Assembly: GCF_012641185.1 (NCBI RefSeq)
Contig: NZ_JAAXLK010000008.1
Coordinates: forward strand, 1-64,000
Origin: Levilactobacillus tujiorum
Lineage (GTDB): Bacteria > Bacillota > Bacilli > Lactobacillales > Lactobacillaceae
Length of the DNA: 64,000 nucleotides
Direction: 5' to 3'
Part shown: positions 1 through 8,786 of the stretch, one piece after another
Position numbering within the stretch: the stretch's first letter is position 1
Layout: each line of letters starts with the position of its first letter
Translations under genes and position numbers: made by a program
The notes under the pieces: generated by a model
Databases searched by the model: none
What the model saw: only the letters and a program-made list of their open reading frames with translations
Told to the model about the DNA's origin: nothing

Positions 1-284
1 CAATTCGAAACAGACGTAGGCTTCGGGAAACCAAACTTGATGCAGGTTGCTTCTAACGATGCATGATTCTTTTCCTTCCACTCTACTAAATTCACACGGA
101 ATTCACCAGTTATGTGTGGCGGATTCAATAGTTTTTCTCGACCATGAACTTGATAAATACCAGTTAGAACACGAAGAGCATACCGTCCTATACCGTAACG
201 CGTCGCAACTATTGTATACGATTCACCACGATCACTAAGATAGTCTTCGACAGCTTTAATCTTATTTTCAATTGAAACAACCAT
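1..284 (-). CDS. IS3-type transposase, OrfA-like N-terminal part (partial)
   Basis: An open frame starts at an ATG at 284 on the minus strand and runs off the window edge (about 94 residues visible). It begins MVVSIENKIKAVEDYL and contains two helix-turn-helix-like stretches: ATRYGIGRYALRVL around residues 26-40 and LEATCIKFGFPKPTSVS around residues 77-93. This is the usual double-HTH layout of IS3-family OrfA, which binds the element's terminal repeats. A YQVHGREKLL stretch joins them, as in related lactobacillal OrfA proteins. The start lies just inside the terminal repeat of the IS. It could instead be a single-ORF HTH transposase; only the N-terminal half can be judged. Confidence 0.6.
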   Translation of the reverse strand, partial: MVVSIENKIKAVEDYLSDRGESYTIVATRYGIGRYALRVLTGIYQVHGREKLLNPPHITGEFRVNLVEWKEKNHASLEATCIKFGFPKPTSVSN

Positions 285-329
285 GATTTATACCCCTCTA
301 GTTTGTTCCAACTTTTGGGGTACGGGTCA
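1..329 (-). mobile_element. IS3-family insertion sequence, end fragment
   Basis: The left edge of the window carries the 5' end of an IS3-like element read on the minus strand. Its outer end, read inward on the minus strand, is TTGACCCGTACCCCAAAAG (311-329), which resembles the terminal inverted repeats of lactobacillal IS3 relatives. About 27 bases further in, the first transposase reading frame starts (284). Beyond 330 the sequence matches the 5' module of the dispersed structured element seen at 34.6 and 58.4 kb, so the IS appears to have inserted into a copy of that element. The other end lies outside the window. The family assignment is by eye only. Confidence 0.65.
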
Positions 330-677
330 AACCACGTGTCTCCAAAGTTGCCCGTGCTGTAGGCTGGCTCCATCCCTGGCCTCCTCCGGCTTTGATTGTA
401 TTCTACCAGAACGACGGTTGAAAAACGTGGTCGCCCAGTAGTTTCAAGCTAACTGATAACAACCATGAAACTCATTATCACGGTCGTCTCAGGACATCCG
501 TGTCAGCCGTGAGTGAGCCAAATTTGAGCTCAGCCGTGGGATTTACCATGTGACCTTCTTGGTAAATGGCGCCTTTGAGACGTGTTTCTCGGCTCAAAGC
601 GAGGCTCGAGACCGCTCTATGGCTCGAGCCGTCCTTCCCACAGCGATCCAGCTCAAATTTGGCGAATGGTAAGGCGG
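330..677 (+). repeat. Dispersed structured intergenic element, copy A (5' end cut by IS)
   Basis: This copy has a partial 5' module (330-500) that matches those near 34.6 kb and 58.4 kb, and a complete 3' module (502-677). In the 3' module GCCAAATTTGAGCT (517-530) pairs with AGCTCAAATTTGGC (650-663), followed by GTGGG with CCCAC. This basal stem encloses three hairpins: ATTTACCATG/CTTGGTAAAT, CTTTGAG/CTCAAAG and GGCTCGAG/CTCGAGCC. A minus-strand frame of 69 codons crosses it, but the equivalent frame is broken in copies B and C, so I do not call it a gene. It lies beyond the typA terminator. Function unknown. Confidence 0.8.
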
Positions 678-749
678 AAGGAATCACTAGGTCGCCTAGT
701 TTTAGTACAGCTGCTGTTAGAACGTTCTTTTAACGGTCAGCTGGTCATT

Positions 750-798
750 AAAAAACCGGTAATGATCACAGCAAGCTGCAACCATTACCGGTTTTCTT
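750..798 (-). terminator. Terminator of typA
   Basis: On the minus strand, AACCGGTAATG and CATTACCGGTT form an 11-bp stem around a 17-nt loop, followed by a run of T (750-755). It begins about 20 nt after the typA stop. A-rich sequence on the other flank could also make it work for plus-strand transcription. Confidence 0.85.
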
Positions 799-816
799 TA
801 ATTTAAAGTTTAGAAA

Positions 817-2661
817 TTACTTCCGAGCAGCGGTCTTCCGCTTCTTGGCAGCCTTTTCCCGTTCGCTGGTGTTCAGAATTTGCTTCCGCAGACGAACGTG
901 GTCTGGCGTGATTTCACAGTATTCATCTTCGTTGATGAATTCCAGTGATTCTTCCAGAGACATCTTCAATGGCGTCTTAACCTTGGCAATATCTTCAGAA
1001 CCGGCGGCCCGGACGTTGGTTTGGTTCCGGCCACGGGTAATGTTAACGGAGATATCATTATCCCGGCTGTTTTGACCAACGATCATCCCTTCGTACACTT
1101 CAGTCCCAGCTTCAGTGAAGATGGTCCCACGGTCTTGAACGGCCATGATAGCGTACGTCGTTACCTTACCAGAGTTAATTGAAACCAAAGTCCCGTTGTG
1201 ACGACCTGGGTTCCAGTTCTTGATAACTGGCAAGTACTTGGAGAAGGTATGGTTCATGATCCCATAACCACGAGTTAAGGATAAGAATTCGGTTGAGTAA
1301 CCGATCAATCCACGAGATGGTGCCAAGAAAGTCAAACGAGTTTGACCGTTTCCTACGGCTTCCATGTTCTTCATTTCACCCTTCCGTTGGGAAAGCGTGT
1401 CAATGATAGAACCCGTGTATTCGTCCGGCGTATCAATTTGAACGGATTCAAATGGTTCGCAACGAACGTTATCAATTGTTCTGTAGATAACTTCTGGACG
1501 AGAAGCTTGTAATTCGTAACCTTCACGACGCATCGTTTCGATCAAGATGGACAAGTGAAGTTCACCACGACCGGAAACAATCCAAGCACCAGGATTGTCG
1601 GTGTCGTCAACTCGTAAGGAAACATCAGTATGAAGTTCACGCTTCAGACGTTCTTCCAATTGACGTGACGTCACGAACTTACCTTCACGACCAGCAAATG
1701 GTGAGTCGTTCGTCCGGAAAGTCATTTGCAGCGTTGGTTCGTCAATCCGTAAGATTGGAAGTGGCTCCAACGTATCAGGTGCAACCACCGTTTCACCAAC
1801 GTTGATTTCATCCATACCTGAAACGGCAATCAAGTCACCAGCTTGGGCTTCCTTGATTTCCAAGCGCTTCAAACCGAAGTAACCAAACAACTTGGTAACC
1901 CGGAAGTTTTGCTTCGTACCGTCAAGCTTCATAACAGTAACGCTATCGCCGACTTTAACCTTCCCACGGAAGATCCGGCCAATCCCGATCCGACCAACGA
2001 AGTCGTTGTAGTCCAACATCGCAACTTGGAATTGTAATGGTTCATCCGTGTTGTCAATTGGAGCTGGGATGTGCTTAACAATCGTGTCAAACACTGGCTT
2101 CATCGTGTGTTCTTGCGTATCCAATTCTGGATCGTAGCTAGAAGTCCCATTCATAGCTGAGGCGTAAACCACTGGGAAGTCCAGTTGGTCTTCGTCGGCA
2201 CCTAATTCAATGAAGAGATCCAGCACTTCGTCAACCACTTCGGAAGGACGGGCGCCTTCACGGTCAACCTTGTTGATCACCACGATAGGGGTCAAGTGTT
2301 GATCCAAAGCCTTCTTCAAAACGAAACGGGTTTGTGGCATCGTACCTTCGTAGGCATCGACAACTAACAGAACACCGTCGACCATGCGCATGATCCGTTC
2401 AACTTCACCACCGAAATCGGCATGTCCTGGGGTATCCAAGATGTTGATTTGCTTGTCCCCGTAACGAACAGCGGTGTTCTTGGACAGGATCGTGATGCCC
2501 CGTTCCTTTTCGATTGCGTTAGTATCCATGGCGCGGTCGCCAATGGACGTATGTTCGTCTAACGTATCGGACTGTTTAAGCATTTCGTTAACCAGGGTCG
2601 TTTTCCCGTGGTCAACGTGGGCAATGATGGCAATGTTACGGATATCATCTCTGAATTTCAA
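817..2661 (-). CDS. typA: Ribosome-associated GTPase TypA/BipA
   Basis: TypA is a translation-factor GTPase that binds ribosomes and is needed for growth at low temperature and for ribosome assembly under stress. The P-loop AHVDHGKT lies at residues 14-21. DTPGHADF and NKVD follow in the GTPase domain, then EF-G-like domains and the TypA-specific C-terminus ending in a Lys/Arg-rich tail. I place the start at a TTG (2661): AAAGGAAG sits 8 nt upstream, and the product then begins [13 protein letters not shown], as family members do, giving 614 residues. The longer open frame to 2703 lacks a ribosome site. It is a single gene ending at a strong terminator. Confidence 0.95.
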   Translation of the reverse strand: MKFRDDIRNIAIIAHVDHGKTTLVNEMLKQSDTLDEHTSIGDRAMDTNAIEKERGITILSKNTAVRYGDKQINILDTPGHADFGGEVERIMRMVDGVLLVVDAYEGTMPQTRFVLKKALDQHLTPIVVINKVDREGARPSEVVDEVLDLFIELGADEDQLDFPVVYASAMNGTSSYDPELDTQEHTMKPVFDTIVKHIPAPIDNTDEPLQFQVAMLDYNDFVGRIGIGRIFRGKVKVGDSVTVMKLDGTKQNFRVTKLFGYFGLKRLEIKEAQAGDLIAVSGMDEINVGETVVAPDTLEPLPILRIDEPTLQMTFRTNDSPFAGREGKFVTSRQLEERLKRELHTDVSLRVDDTDNPGAWIVSGRGELHLSILIETMRREGYELQASRPEVIYRTIDNVRCEPFESVQIDTPDEYTGSIIDTLSQRKGEMKNMEAVGNGQTRLTFLAPSRGLIGYSTEFLSLTRGYGIMNHTFSKYLPVIKNWNPGRHNGTLVSINSGKVTTYAIMAVQDRGTIFTEAGTEVYEGMIVGQNSRDNDISVNITRGRNQTNVRAAGSEDIAKVKTPLKMSLEESLEFINEDEYCEITPDHVRLRKQILNTSEREKAAKKRKTAARK

Positions 2662-2782
2662 GTGTATTTCTTCCTTTCGTGCTTGTTGAATTAGATGGAT
2701 CACGGCATGCTTACGTCGTCAGTAAGTACGCTTATTGTAGCGTGATTGATTAATAAAGTCCATCTGTACCGACCGGCCGCAT

Positions 2783-2807
2783 AAAAAAACTGTGACCGTG
2801 TCACAGT
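2783..2807 (-). terminator. Terminator overlapping the stop codon of the inositol-monophosphatase gene
   Basis: ACTGTGAC and GTCACAGT form a perfect 8-bp stem with a 2-nt loop, followed by seven T on the minus strand. The TGA stop of the upstream gene (2801-2803) lies inside the stem. Confidence 0.8.
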
Positions 2808-3592
2808 GAGACGTCATCTTCTTCAATTTGGAGAATATCACGTTGCGCTTTTTCCGTCGCTACTAGTACAAGGTTAGATGATAGCATATTGAGCGGCTGG
2901 CCGTCAATGGTTGAGACTCGAACACCCAAAAAGTTTAATAGAACTTGTCCCGCAGCAATATCCCAAGGTTTGAGGTATGAAATGTAGCCCAACGTCTTTC
3001 CCAAGAGAATATTGATCATTTCAATCCCCGCACTACCGTAGATTCGCATCCCCGCGCTATCGTGAACAATCTGCTGCATGTGCGCCACGTCATGGACAAC
3101 TAACGGTGCACTGGCGCCAATGAGCCCTTCTGATAGCGCCAAATTGGCCGGGGCACTCACGGGTTGATCGTTGGCCCAAACACCGCCGACAGCTGGACCG
3201 CCCGCGTACAAGACATCATTCATCACGTCATAGATAAAACCCAACTGACCCTTGCCATCCTGATAAATCCCAATCATCATTGCAAAATTATCGTGCTGTT
3301 TCACAAAATTCATGGTACCGTCGATCGGATCGACAATCCAAACACGACCATCTAAGTTAGTTAACTGATCGCCAAAGCCCTCTTCACCTAAAACTTTAGC
3401 GTTCGGATCCAGCTGACGAATCCCCGCAATCAAAAATTGCTCATTGCTTTTATCAATATTGGTGACTAAATCTTTCCGACTGGTCTTTTCACTAACCGTC
3501 ATTGGCGCGGCCATCTTAGCGATTACCTGCCGACGCCCCTCTCGCAACAAAGATGAAACGTCCCGTGCAATCTGTTGCCAATCTTCACTCAT
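2801..3592 (-). CDS. Inositol monophosphatase family phosphatase
   Basis: This is a Mg2+-dependent phosphatase of the FIG superfamily (inositol monophosphatase/FBPase/CysQ-like). The metal-binding motifs are in order: GEEG at 69-72, DPIDGT at 88-93 and KPWDIAAG near 208. Length (263 aa) is normal. The true substrate in lactobacilli is not known; sugar phosphates or nucleotide phosphates are both possible. It directly follows the UPF0223 gene, with the start 4 nt after that stop, so the two are co-transcribed. A terminator overlaps its stop codon. Confidence 0.9.
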   Translation of the reverse strand: MSEDWQQIARDVSSLLREGRRQVIAKMAAPMTVSEKTSRKDLVTNIDKSNEQFLIAGIRQLDPNAKVLGEEGFGDQLTNLDGRVWIVDPIDGTMNFVKQHDNFAMMIGIYQDGKGQLGFIYDVMNDVLYAGGPAVGGVWANDQPVSAPANLALSEGLIGASAPLVVHDVAHMQQIVHDSAGMRIYGSAGIEMINILLGKTLGYISYLKPWDIAAGQVLLNFLGVRVSTIDGQPLNMLSSNLVLVATEKAQRDILQIEEDDVSL

Positions 3593-3596
3593 TATC

Positions 3597-3893
3597 CTAA
3601 CGCATCCCCTTCATTTTAATTCGACCGCCCTGTTCACGGGCCTGCTTAACCGTTCGATAAATACTGTACCCTGATGCTTGCTCAAACTCTCGTCCCAACT
3701 GTTTCTCTTCAAATTTCTGCGGGACAACCGTTTGAAACCCACGATAGGCTGCTAGCAAATCCGCGGCTGCCACACCCTGATTAAGTTCATAGGCGTCTTC
3801 CACCCGTTGATACAGTGTGGTCACGGCCACAATATCTGCCGTTGACCAGTCCGCCTGTAGGGGGTATTCGTAATTACTCGATGACTGGGTCAT
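3597..3893 (-). CDS. UPF0223 family protein
   Basis: A 98-residue cytosolic protein of the Bacillota UPF0223 (YktA-like) family, recognised by its central YRGFQTVVPQKFEEKQLGR and SGYSIYRTVKQA segments and its basic C-terminus. No function is established for the family. A ribosome site (AAGGGAAG) precedes the ATG. It sits between the LDH-like gene (3-nt gap) and the inositol-monophosphatase gene (3-nt gap), an arrangement that suggests a three-gene operon. Family assignment is from remembered sequence similarity. Confidence 0.8.
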   Translation of the reverse strand: MTQSSSNYEYPLQADWSTADIVAVTTLYQRVEDAYELNQGVAAADLLAAYRGFQTVVPQKFEEKQLGREFEQASGYSIYRTVKQAREQGGRIKMKGMR

Positions 3894-3896
3894 ACA

Positions 3897-4802
3897 CTAC
3901 TTCCCTTCTGTTTGTTGACTTTCAATTGTCGTCAACCGTGTTCTAATCGCTGCAATTTGTTCAGCGTAAGCTTGTTGTTCTTCATCGGACAACACCAAAT
4001 TGGTTAAATGTTGAATGCCCTTTTCACCGACCAACACCGGTGAAGCCGCCGCAAACGCCGGTGTATCCTCATGAATATTCGTGACCGGTGCGATCAGCGG
4101 TTGCTGGGACAGAGTTGCTTGTAGCAAGCGAATAATGGCTAAATAACGTAATGTTGCCTGTTGCTCCGTGGCTTCTCGTTGCAACCAAGTCCCCATTTTT
4201 CCGAGATCATCGGCATCGAAGTCGGCATCGGCATTGGCCAAATACATGAGGAGTGGCGCTGGTCCGATGTACGTTCTACTCCACGCGACGATTGGCGCGC
4301 TAGCCGATCCAACGACGGTCGCCTGAATCATAGTGGCCCCAACCCCCAACCGCTCTGCTAACCGATACGTTAAGAGCCGGGTCAACGGGTAGGTCCCCAA
4401 CCCCCAGATCTGGCTGGCCGACAAGCCGGAGAACTTCCACGCAAAGTAAGTCAGTAACTCGTCCTGTTCACCAGCAAAAATCAATTGGCCATTGAAGCCA
4501 TTTTCTACGATCCGTTTCACCAAAAGGCGGAGCTCCGCAACCATGGTGGTGATTGGTGTGTCCGCTACGTGACGATCCAAGACGACCAGCCAAGTAGCCT
4601 TGCCATAATCCGTGGCGGTGCCAACCCGAATCGTTAGCCGCGGGCACAGTGCGCTAGCCACCACCAACGGTTGATAACGCGGTGCATCATCCATCGTATT
4701 GGGCATCACAACACAATCAAGTGGTAAGTCGGTAATCAATAGCTGATGTAACAGGCGACTGGCCTGTTCAAAATTCCCTTGTATCAATAACGTTGGCCTC
4801 AT
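3897..4802 (-). CDS. Degenerate L-lactate/malate dehydrogenase-like protein
   Basis: A 301-residue protein with the LDH/MDH fold outline: GTYPLTRLLTYRLAERLGV corresponds to the LDTxRFRxxLSERLGV region, and GSASAPIVAWSRTYIG to the GEHGDSxVxxWS region. Key features are missing. The N-terminus (MRPTLLIQGNFEQA) has no GxGxxG dinucleotide loop. The catalytic His-Gly of GEHG is replaced by SAS. The Asp of the D-x-x-R pair appears to be Leu. I therefore call it LDH-like, probably without lactate dehydrogenase activity. The ATG at 4802 has AAAGGAGG upstream; the longer frame to 4871 has no such site. It heads an operon with the UPF0223 and phosphatase genes. Confidence 0.75.
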   Translation of the reverse strand: MRPTLLIQGNFEQASRLLHQLLITDLPLDCVVMPNTMDDAPRYQPLVVASALCPRLTIRVGTATDYGKATWLVVLDRHVADTPITTMVAELRLLVKRIVENGFNGQLIFAGEQDELLTYFAWKFSGLSASQIWGLGTYPLTRLLTYRLAERLGVGATMIQATVVGSASAPIVAWSRTYIGPAPLLMYLANADADFDADDLGKMGTWLQREATEQQATLRYLAIIRLLQATLSQQPLIAPVTNIHEDTPAFAAASPVLVGEKGIQHLTNLVLSDEEQQAYAEQIAAIRTRLTTIESQQTEGK

Positions 4803-4918
4803 CGGTGACCCTCCTTTACTAAAACTGGCTATTCTAGCCATCTTTGTCCGAAAATGATCACATAGTCCCATTATAAGTGAACCTTTACGGATAGCAAGTT
4901 AGAACGCTTCATTCCCAT

Positions 4919-4950
4919 AAAAAAAGCCACCCCTCAAAGGAGTGACTTTT
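4919..4950 (-). terminator. Terminator of the pdhABCD operon
   Basis: On the minus strand, GTCACTCCT and AGGGGTGGC pair across a short loop and are followed by seven T. It lies about 30 nt after the pdhD stop, between pdhD and the LDH-like gene. Confidence 0.85.
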
Positions 4951-4978
4951 CGTGAAATTAGAGTTGTCGCAAGTCGCT

Positions 4979-6406
4979 TTAGATGTGGGTTGGGAACCCT
5001 AAAGCAATATCTGCAGCTTCTTGGATTGGTTCATTCAAGGTTGGATGTGGATGGATAGTCAAAGCCACGTCTTCCACATTCAGGCCATCATTAACGATGA
5101 GTGATAATTCACCCGTCATCGTGCTGACCTCTGGGCCAACCGCTTGGGCACCGACAATATTCTTATTGTCGTCGTCCGTGTAGACGAAGCGGACGAACCC
5201 TTCAGGTGCATCCAAGGAAACGGCCCGTGCATTCCCGGCAAATGGGAACTTCGCAGTCTTGACCTTGATGCCCTTGTCCTTAGCTTCAGCTTGGGTATAA
5301 CCCACCGTTGCCAATTCAGGATCAGCGAAACATACCGCTGGGACACTCAACCAGTCATTGGCCGTCTTCTTGCCGGAGATAGCACCAGCTGCCGTCTTAG
5401 CTTCAGCAAAGGCCTTGTGTGCCAAAGCTGCGCCAGGCACAACGTCACCGACCGCCCAGATATGTTCTGAAGCTGTCCGGCCTTGGTTGTCAACTTCGAT
5501 TTGACCGTGATCGTTCAACTTAACCTTGGTGTATTCCAAGCCCAAGTCATCCGTGTTAGGTTTCCGGCCAACCGTAACCATGCAGTAATCTGCTCTGATG
5601 GTCGTTTCCTTACCATCAACGGCGTAAGTGACATCAACCCCGTTGTCGTCTTGCTTAGAACCCTTAGCCATGGCGCCGGTAATCACATCAACGCCCTTCT
5701 TCTTCAAGTTCTTCAGCACAACGGAAACCATGTCCTTCTCGAAGTTAGGCAAAATAGATGGCGTTCCTTCAATGATCGTGACATGTGCGCCCAAGCTAGC
5801 GTATGCGCCCGCCAGTTCAGTGCCGACATAACCACCACCGATGACGACGAATTCTTTAGGAATCTCTGGCAGGTTGAGCCCACCAGTCGAATCAATGACT
5901 CGACCTTCAAACTTAAACCCAGGAATTTCGATAGGATGACTCCCAGTAGAAATAATGATGTTATTGTACTCGAAAGTCTGTCCCGTATCCGTCGACATAA
6001 ATTGCTTTTCACCAGTTGGCATAACCCGTAATTGGGTATCGCTTAAGAAGACGGCTTCACCATTGACCACGTCAACGTGATGCTTCTTCATCAGCATCTG
6101 TACCCCACCGGTCATCCGGTCAACGACCTTCTTTTGCTTCCATTCTTGGGTCTTCTTAAAGTCGATCTCAGCCGAGCTTGTTGAGATCCCATAAGTCGAA
6201 GCATCTTTGGCCTGTTCTAACCGGTGACCCGCTTGGATCAACGCCTTGGAAGGAACACAACCAACGTTCAGGCAGACACCGCCCAGCGTATCAGATTTTT
6301 CAACTAACGTCACCTTTTGGCCTAATTCAGAAGCCCGAATTGCGGCAACGTAGCCGCCGGGGCCGGCACCAATAATGACGGTATCCTTCTTTTCAACATC
6401 TGCCAT
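4979..6406 (-). CDS. pdhD: Dihydrolipoyl dehydrogenase, E3 of pyruvate dehydrogenase
   Basis: E3 reoxidises the dihydrolipoyl arm of E2, passing electrons through FAD to NAD+. The FAD-binding GAGPGGYVAA is at 13-22. The redox disulfide GGVCLNVGCVPSK is at 42-54. The second Rossmann loop GGGYVGTELA is near 190, and the catalytic-base segment HPHPTLNEP is near 448. Its 475 residues are standard. It starts 7 nt after pdhC with an AAGGA site and is the last gene of pdhA-B-C-D. Confidence 0.97.
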   Translation of the reverse strand: MADVEKKDTVIIGAGPGGYVAAIRASELGQKVTLVEKSDTLGGVCLNVGCVPSKALIQAGHRLEQAKDASTYGISTSSAEIDFKKTQEWKQKKVVDRMTGGVQMLMKKHHVDVVNGEAVFLSDTQLRVMPTGEKQFMSTDTGQTFEYNNIIISTGSHPIEIPGFKFEGRVIDSTGGLNLPEIPKEFVVIGGGYVGTELAGAYASLGAHVTIIEGTPSILPNFEKDMVSVVLKNLKKKGVDVITGAMAKGSKQDDNGVDVTYAVDGKETTIRADYCMVTVGRKPNTDDLGLEYTKVKLNDHGQIEVDNQGRTASEHIWAVGDVVPGAALAHKAFAEAKTAAGAISGKKTANDWLSVPAVCFADPELATVGYTQAEAKDKGIKVKTAKFPFAGNARAVSLDAPEGFVRFVYTDDDNKNIVGAQAVGPEVSTMTGELSLIVNDGLNVEDVALTIHPHPTLNEPIQEAADIALGFPTHI

Positions 6407-6413
6407 ATTTCTG

Positions 6414-7727
6414 TCATCCTTCCATTAAGAGCATTTCTGGATCATGAAGCAATGCTTTCAGTTCGTTTAAGATATTTTGAGCCAACGCCCCATCAATCAA
6501 CCGGTGGTCGTAACTCAAGGAGAGTTTCAGCATCCGGCCAACGACGATGTCGCCATCTTCATTGACGTAAGGTGCCTTTTCAATCCGGCCAACCCCCAGA
6601 ATAGCAACTTCTGGTTGGTTAATCACTGGTGTGAACCAGCCACCACCAATGGATCCAACGTTACTAATCGTAATGGAACCACCAGCCATGGATGCAGGTG
6701 AAAGCTTGTTGTCGTATGCGGCTTGTGAGTTTTCACTAATTTCCTTAGCGATTTCAAACATGCCCTTGGAGTCCGCATTCTTGATATTAGGAACGTATAA
6801 CCCGTGATCCGTATTGGTTGCAATCCCGATATTGTAGTAATGCTTCGTCACAATTTCTTGCGTGGTGTCATCAATTGATGCGTTGATTTCAGGGAAGTCT
6901 TTCATCACAGCAACTAATGCCTTCACAATGTAAGGCAGGAAGGTCAAGTGGATACCCTTGTCAGCGGCAGCCTGCTTGTACTTCTTCCGGTTAGCCATCA
7001 GAGCTGAAACTTCAACTTCATCAAATGACGTAACGTGTGGGGCAATATCCTTGGATGTCCGCATGCTCTTGGCAATGATCTTCCGCATTGGTGACATTGG
7101 TTCACGCGTCTCTAACTCAGGACGATCAGCGTTCCAAGGCTTGATTGCTTGACCCGTGGCCTTTGCGGCAGCTGGTGCAGCAGGAGCTTCCTTAGCAGCA
7201 GCTGCTGGCGCTGCGGCACCATTGAAGTTATCAATATCTGCTTTAAGTACTTGACCATGATTCCCAGTTGGCGCAACTTGGGTGATATCCACACCCTTGT
7301 CACGGGCATATTGCCGGACGGATGGCATCGCCATAACCAACTTGTTAGGATCTGCAGCGGCTGGTACCCCAGTTGGCGCAGCTGGTGCGGGTGCTGCAGC
7401 GGCTTCTGGTTCTGCGGCTGGCGCTTCCGGTGCAGCTTCTTCAGCTGGTGCTTCATCGCCACCCTTACCTAAGTCAGGTGGTGTATCTGAACCATCATCA
7501 ATCACAATCAGTGGGTCACCGATTTCAACGGTATCCCCTTCTTGCGCAACAATCTTTGAAATCGTGCCATCAACGGGTGATGGTAATTCCGAAACAGACT
7601 TATCGTTTTGGATTTCGACTAACGTGTCGTCTTCCTTAACGGCGTCTCCTTCTTTAACAAGCCATGAAGAAATTTCACCTTCAGCCATTCCTTCACCAAG
7701 CTCAGGGAGTTTGAACGTATAAGCCAT
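6414..7727 (-). CDS. pdhC: Dihydrolipoamide acetyltransferase, E2 of pyruvate dehydrogenase
   Basis: E2 forms the core of the complex and transfers the acetyl group to CoA. There is one lipoyl domain, with the modified lysine in [12 protein letters not shown] (about Lys43). An Ala/Pro/Glu-rich linker follows around 90-125. The peripheral subunit-binding domain ([17 protein letters not shown]) comes next, then a second Ala/Pro linker. The catalytic acyltransferase domain ends with [10 protein letters not shown] near 405, which supplies the active-site His. Its 437 residues with a single lipoyl domain are typical of lactobacilli. GAAAGGAAG precedes the ATG. Confidence 0.97.
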   Translation of the reverse strand: MAYTFKLPELGEGMAEGEISSWLVKEGDAVKEDDTLVEIQNDKSVSELPSPVDGTISKIVAQEGDTVEIGDPLIVIDDGSDTPPDLGKGGDEAPAEEAAPEAPAAEPEAAAAPAPAAPTGVPAAADPNKLVMAMPSVRQYARDKGVDITQVAPTGNHGQVLKADIDNFNGAAAPAAAAKEAPAAPAAAKATGQAIKPWNADRPELETREPMSPMRKIIAKSMRTSKDIAPHVTSFDEVEVSALMANRKKYKQAAADKGIHLTFLPYIVKALVAVMKDFPEINASIDDTTQEIVTKHYYNIGIATNTDHGLYVPNIKNADSKGMFEIAKEISENSQAAYDNKLSPASMAGGSITISNVGSIGGGWFTPVINQPEVAILGVGRIEKAPYVNEDGDIVVGRMLKLSLSYDHRLIDGALAQNILNELKALLHDPEMLLMEG

Positions 7728-7806
7728 GGGAAAACTTCCTTTCTTTCATTTAATGCAGGATGTTCCCACATCGAGTTTTATCTGATTAATTGGTTAACTG
7801 TAATTT

Positions 7807-8784
7807 TTAGTAATTAACGATTTCACGGACCTTAGCTTCAATGTCATCAGAATTTGGAATCCAGTCATTTTCAGCTTGGGCAAATGGGTAAACGCTGTCT
7901 GGCGCCGCTACCCGGCCAATTGGCGCATCCAATGACATGATCTTTTCTTCGGCAATGTCGGAAGCTACGACGGCACCGACACCGGCCATCCGTTGTGCTT
8001 CTTGAACGACAACAACCTTGTGGGTCTTATCAATGGAAGCAAAGATGGTATCCGTGTCAATTGGTGACAGTGACCGTAAGTCAATGACTTCAGCTGAGAT
8101 GTTGTCCTTAGCCAAAGCATCGGCAGCCGTCAAGGATTCGTTGACCTCTGCACTGTAAGCCACGATAGTAACATCAGTACCTTCGCGAACCACCTTAGCT
8201 GAGTCTAGCGGAACCGTGTACTTTTCATCAGGAACTTCATCCTTCATTGAACGGTAAAGTTTCAAGTTTTCCATAAACAGAACCGGATCATCGCTTTCGA
8301 CAGCGGAAATGATCAAGCCCTTAGCATCGTATGGGTTGGCTGGTGTAACCACCCGTAACCCAGGGGTACTGGTGAAGTAGTTTTCCAGGTTATCGGCATG
8401 CATTTCGGCGGTATGAGTCCCCCCACCAAATGGTGTCCGTACCGTAACTGGGAAGTTCTTTTGACCACCAAACCGGTAGTGGTCACGAGCTAATTGGCCA
8501 ACAATCCCATCCATCGCTTCGAACGTGAAGCCCATGAATTGAATTTCAGGAATTGGCCGCCAGCCGGTAAGTGACAATCCGATGGCGAGTCCTAAAATCC
8601 CAGATTCAGCCAATGGAGTATCGAATACCCGATCTTCACCATACTTATCTTGTAGACCAACCGTGGTCCGGAAGACACCACCGTTTTTACCGACATCTTC
8701 ACCGAAGATCAAAGTCTTGGGATCGTCGCTTAAGACTTGATCCAGACCAGAAGTGATCGCTTTAATATACGTCATTTTAGCCAT
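7807..8784 (-). CDS. pdhB: Pyruvate dehydrogenase E1 component, beta subunit
   Basis: The 325-residue beta chain of the thiamine-diphosphate E1. It begins MAKMTYIKAITSGLDQ. It carries GEDVGKNGGVFRTT near 28, whose Glu is expected to activate the cofactor, and the FMGFTFEAMDGIVGQ and DLRSLSPID segments typical of E1-beta. The start follows AAGGAGTCG and lies 2 nt after the pdhA stop, so translation of the two subunits is probably coupled. It works with PdhA to decarboxylate pyruvate and acetylate the lipoyl group of PdhC. Confidence 0.97.
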   Translation of the reverse strand: MAKMTYIKAITSGLDQVLSDDPKTLIFGEDVGKNGGVFRTTVGLQDKYGEDRVFDTPLAESGILGLAIGLSLTGWRPIPEIQFMGFTFEAMDGIVGQLARDHYRFGGQKNFPVTVRTPFGGGTHTAEMHADNLENYFTSTPGLRVVTPANPYDAKGLIISAVESDDPVLFMENLKLYRSMKDEVPDEKYTVPLDSAKVVREGTDVTIVAYSAEVNESLTAADALAKDNISAEVIDLRSLSPIDTDTIFASIDKTHKVVVVQEAQRMAGVGAVVASDIAEEKIMSLDAPIGRVAAPDSVYPFAQAENDWIPNSDDIEAKVREIVNY

Positions 8785-8786
8785 GA

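Noticed and set aside
502-677. Retron or group II intron RNA as the identity of the structured elements
   Set aside because: No reverse transcriptase gene lies beside any copy, and no intron domain V-like hairpin or retron-type layout could be recognised.
478-687. 69-codon minus-strand frame over element copy A, with a similar frame over copy F (58508-58714)
   Set aside because: No ribosome site, frame broken in copies B and C by loop length changes, and the bases follow the hairpin structure; treated as part of the repeat.
5483-6031. 182-codon plus-strand frame opposite pdhD
   Set aside because: Shadow frame; pdhD on the other strand has all family motifs.
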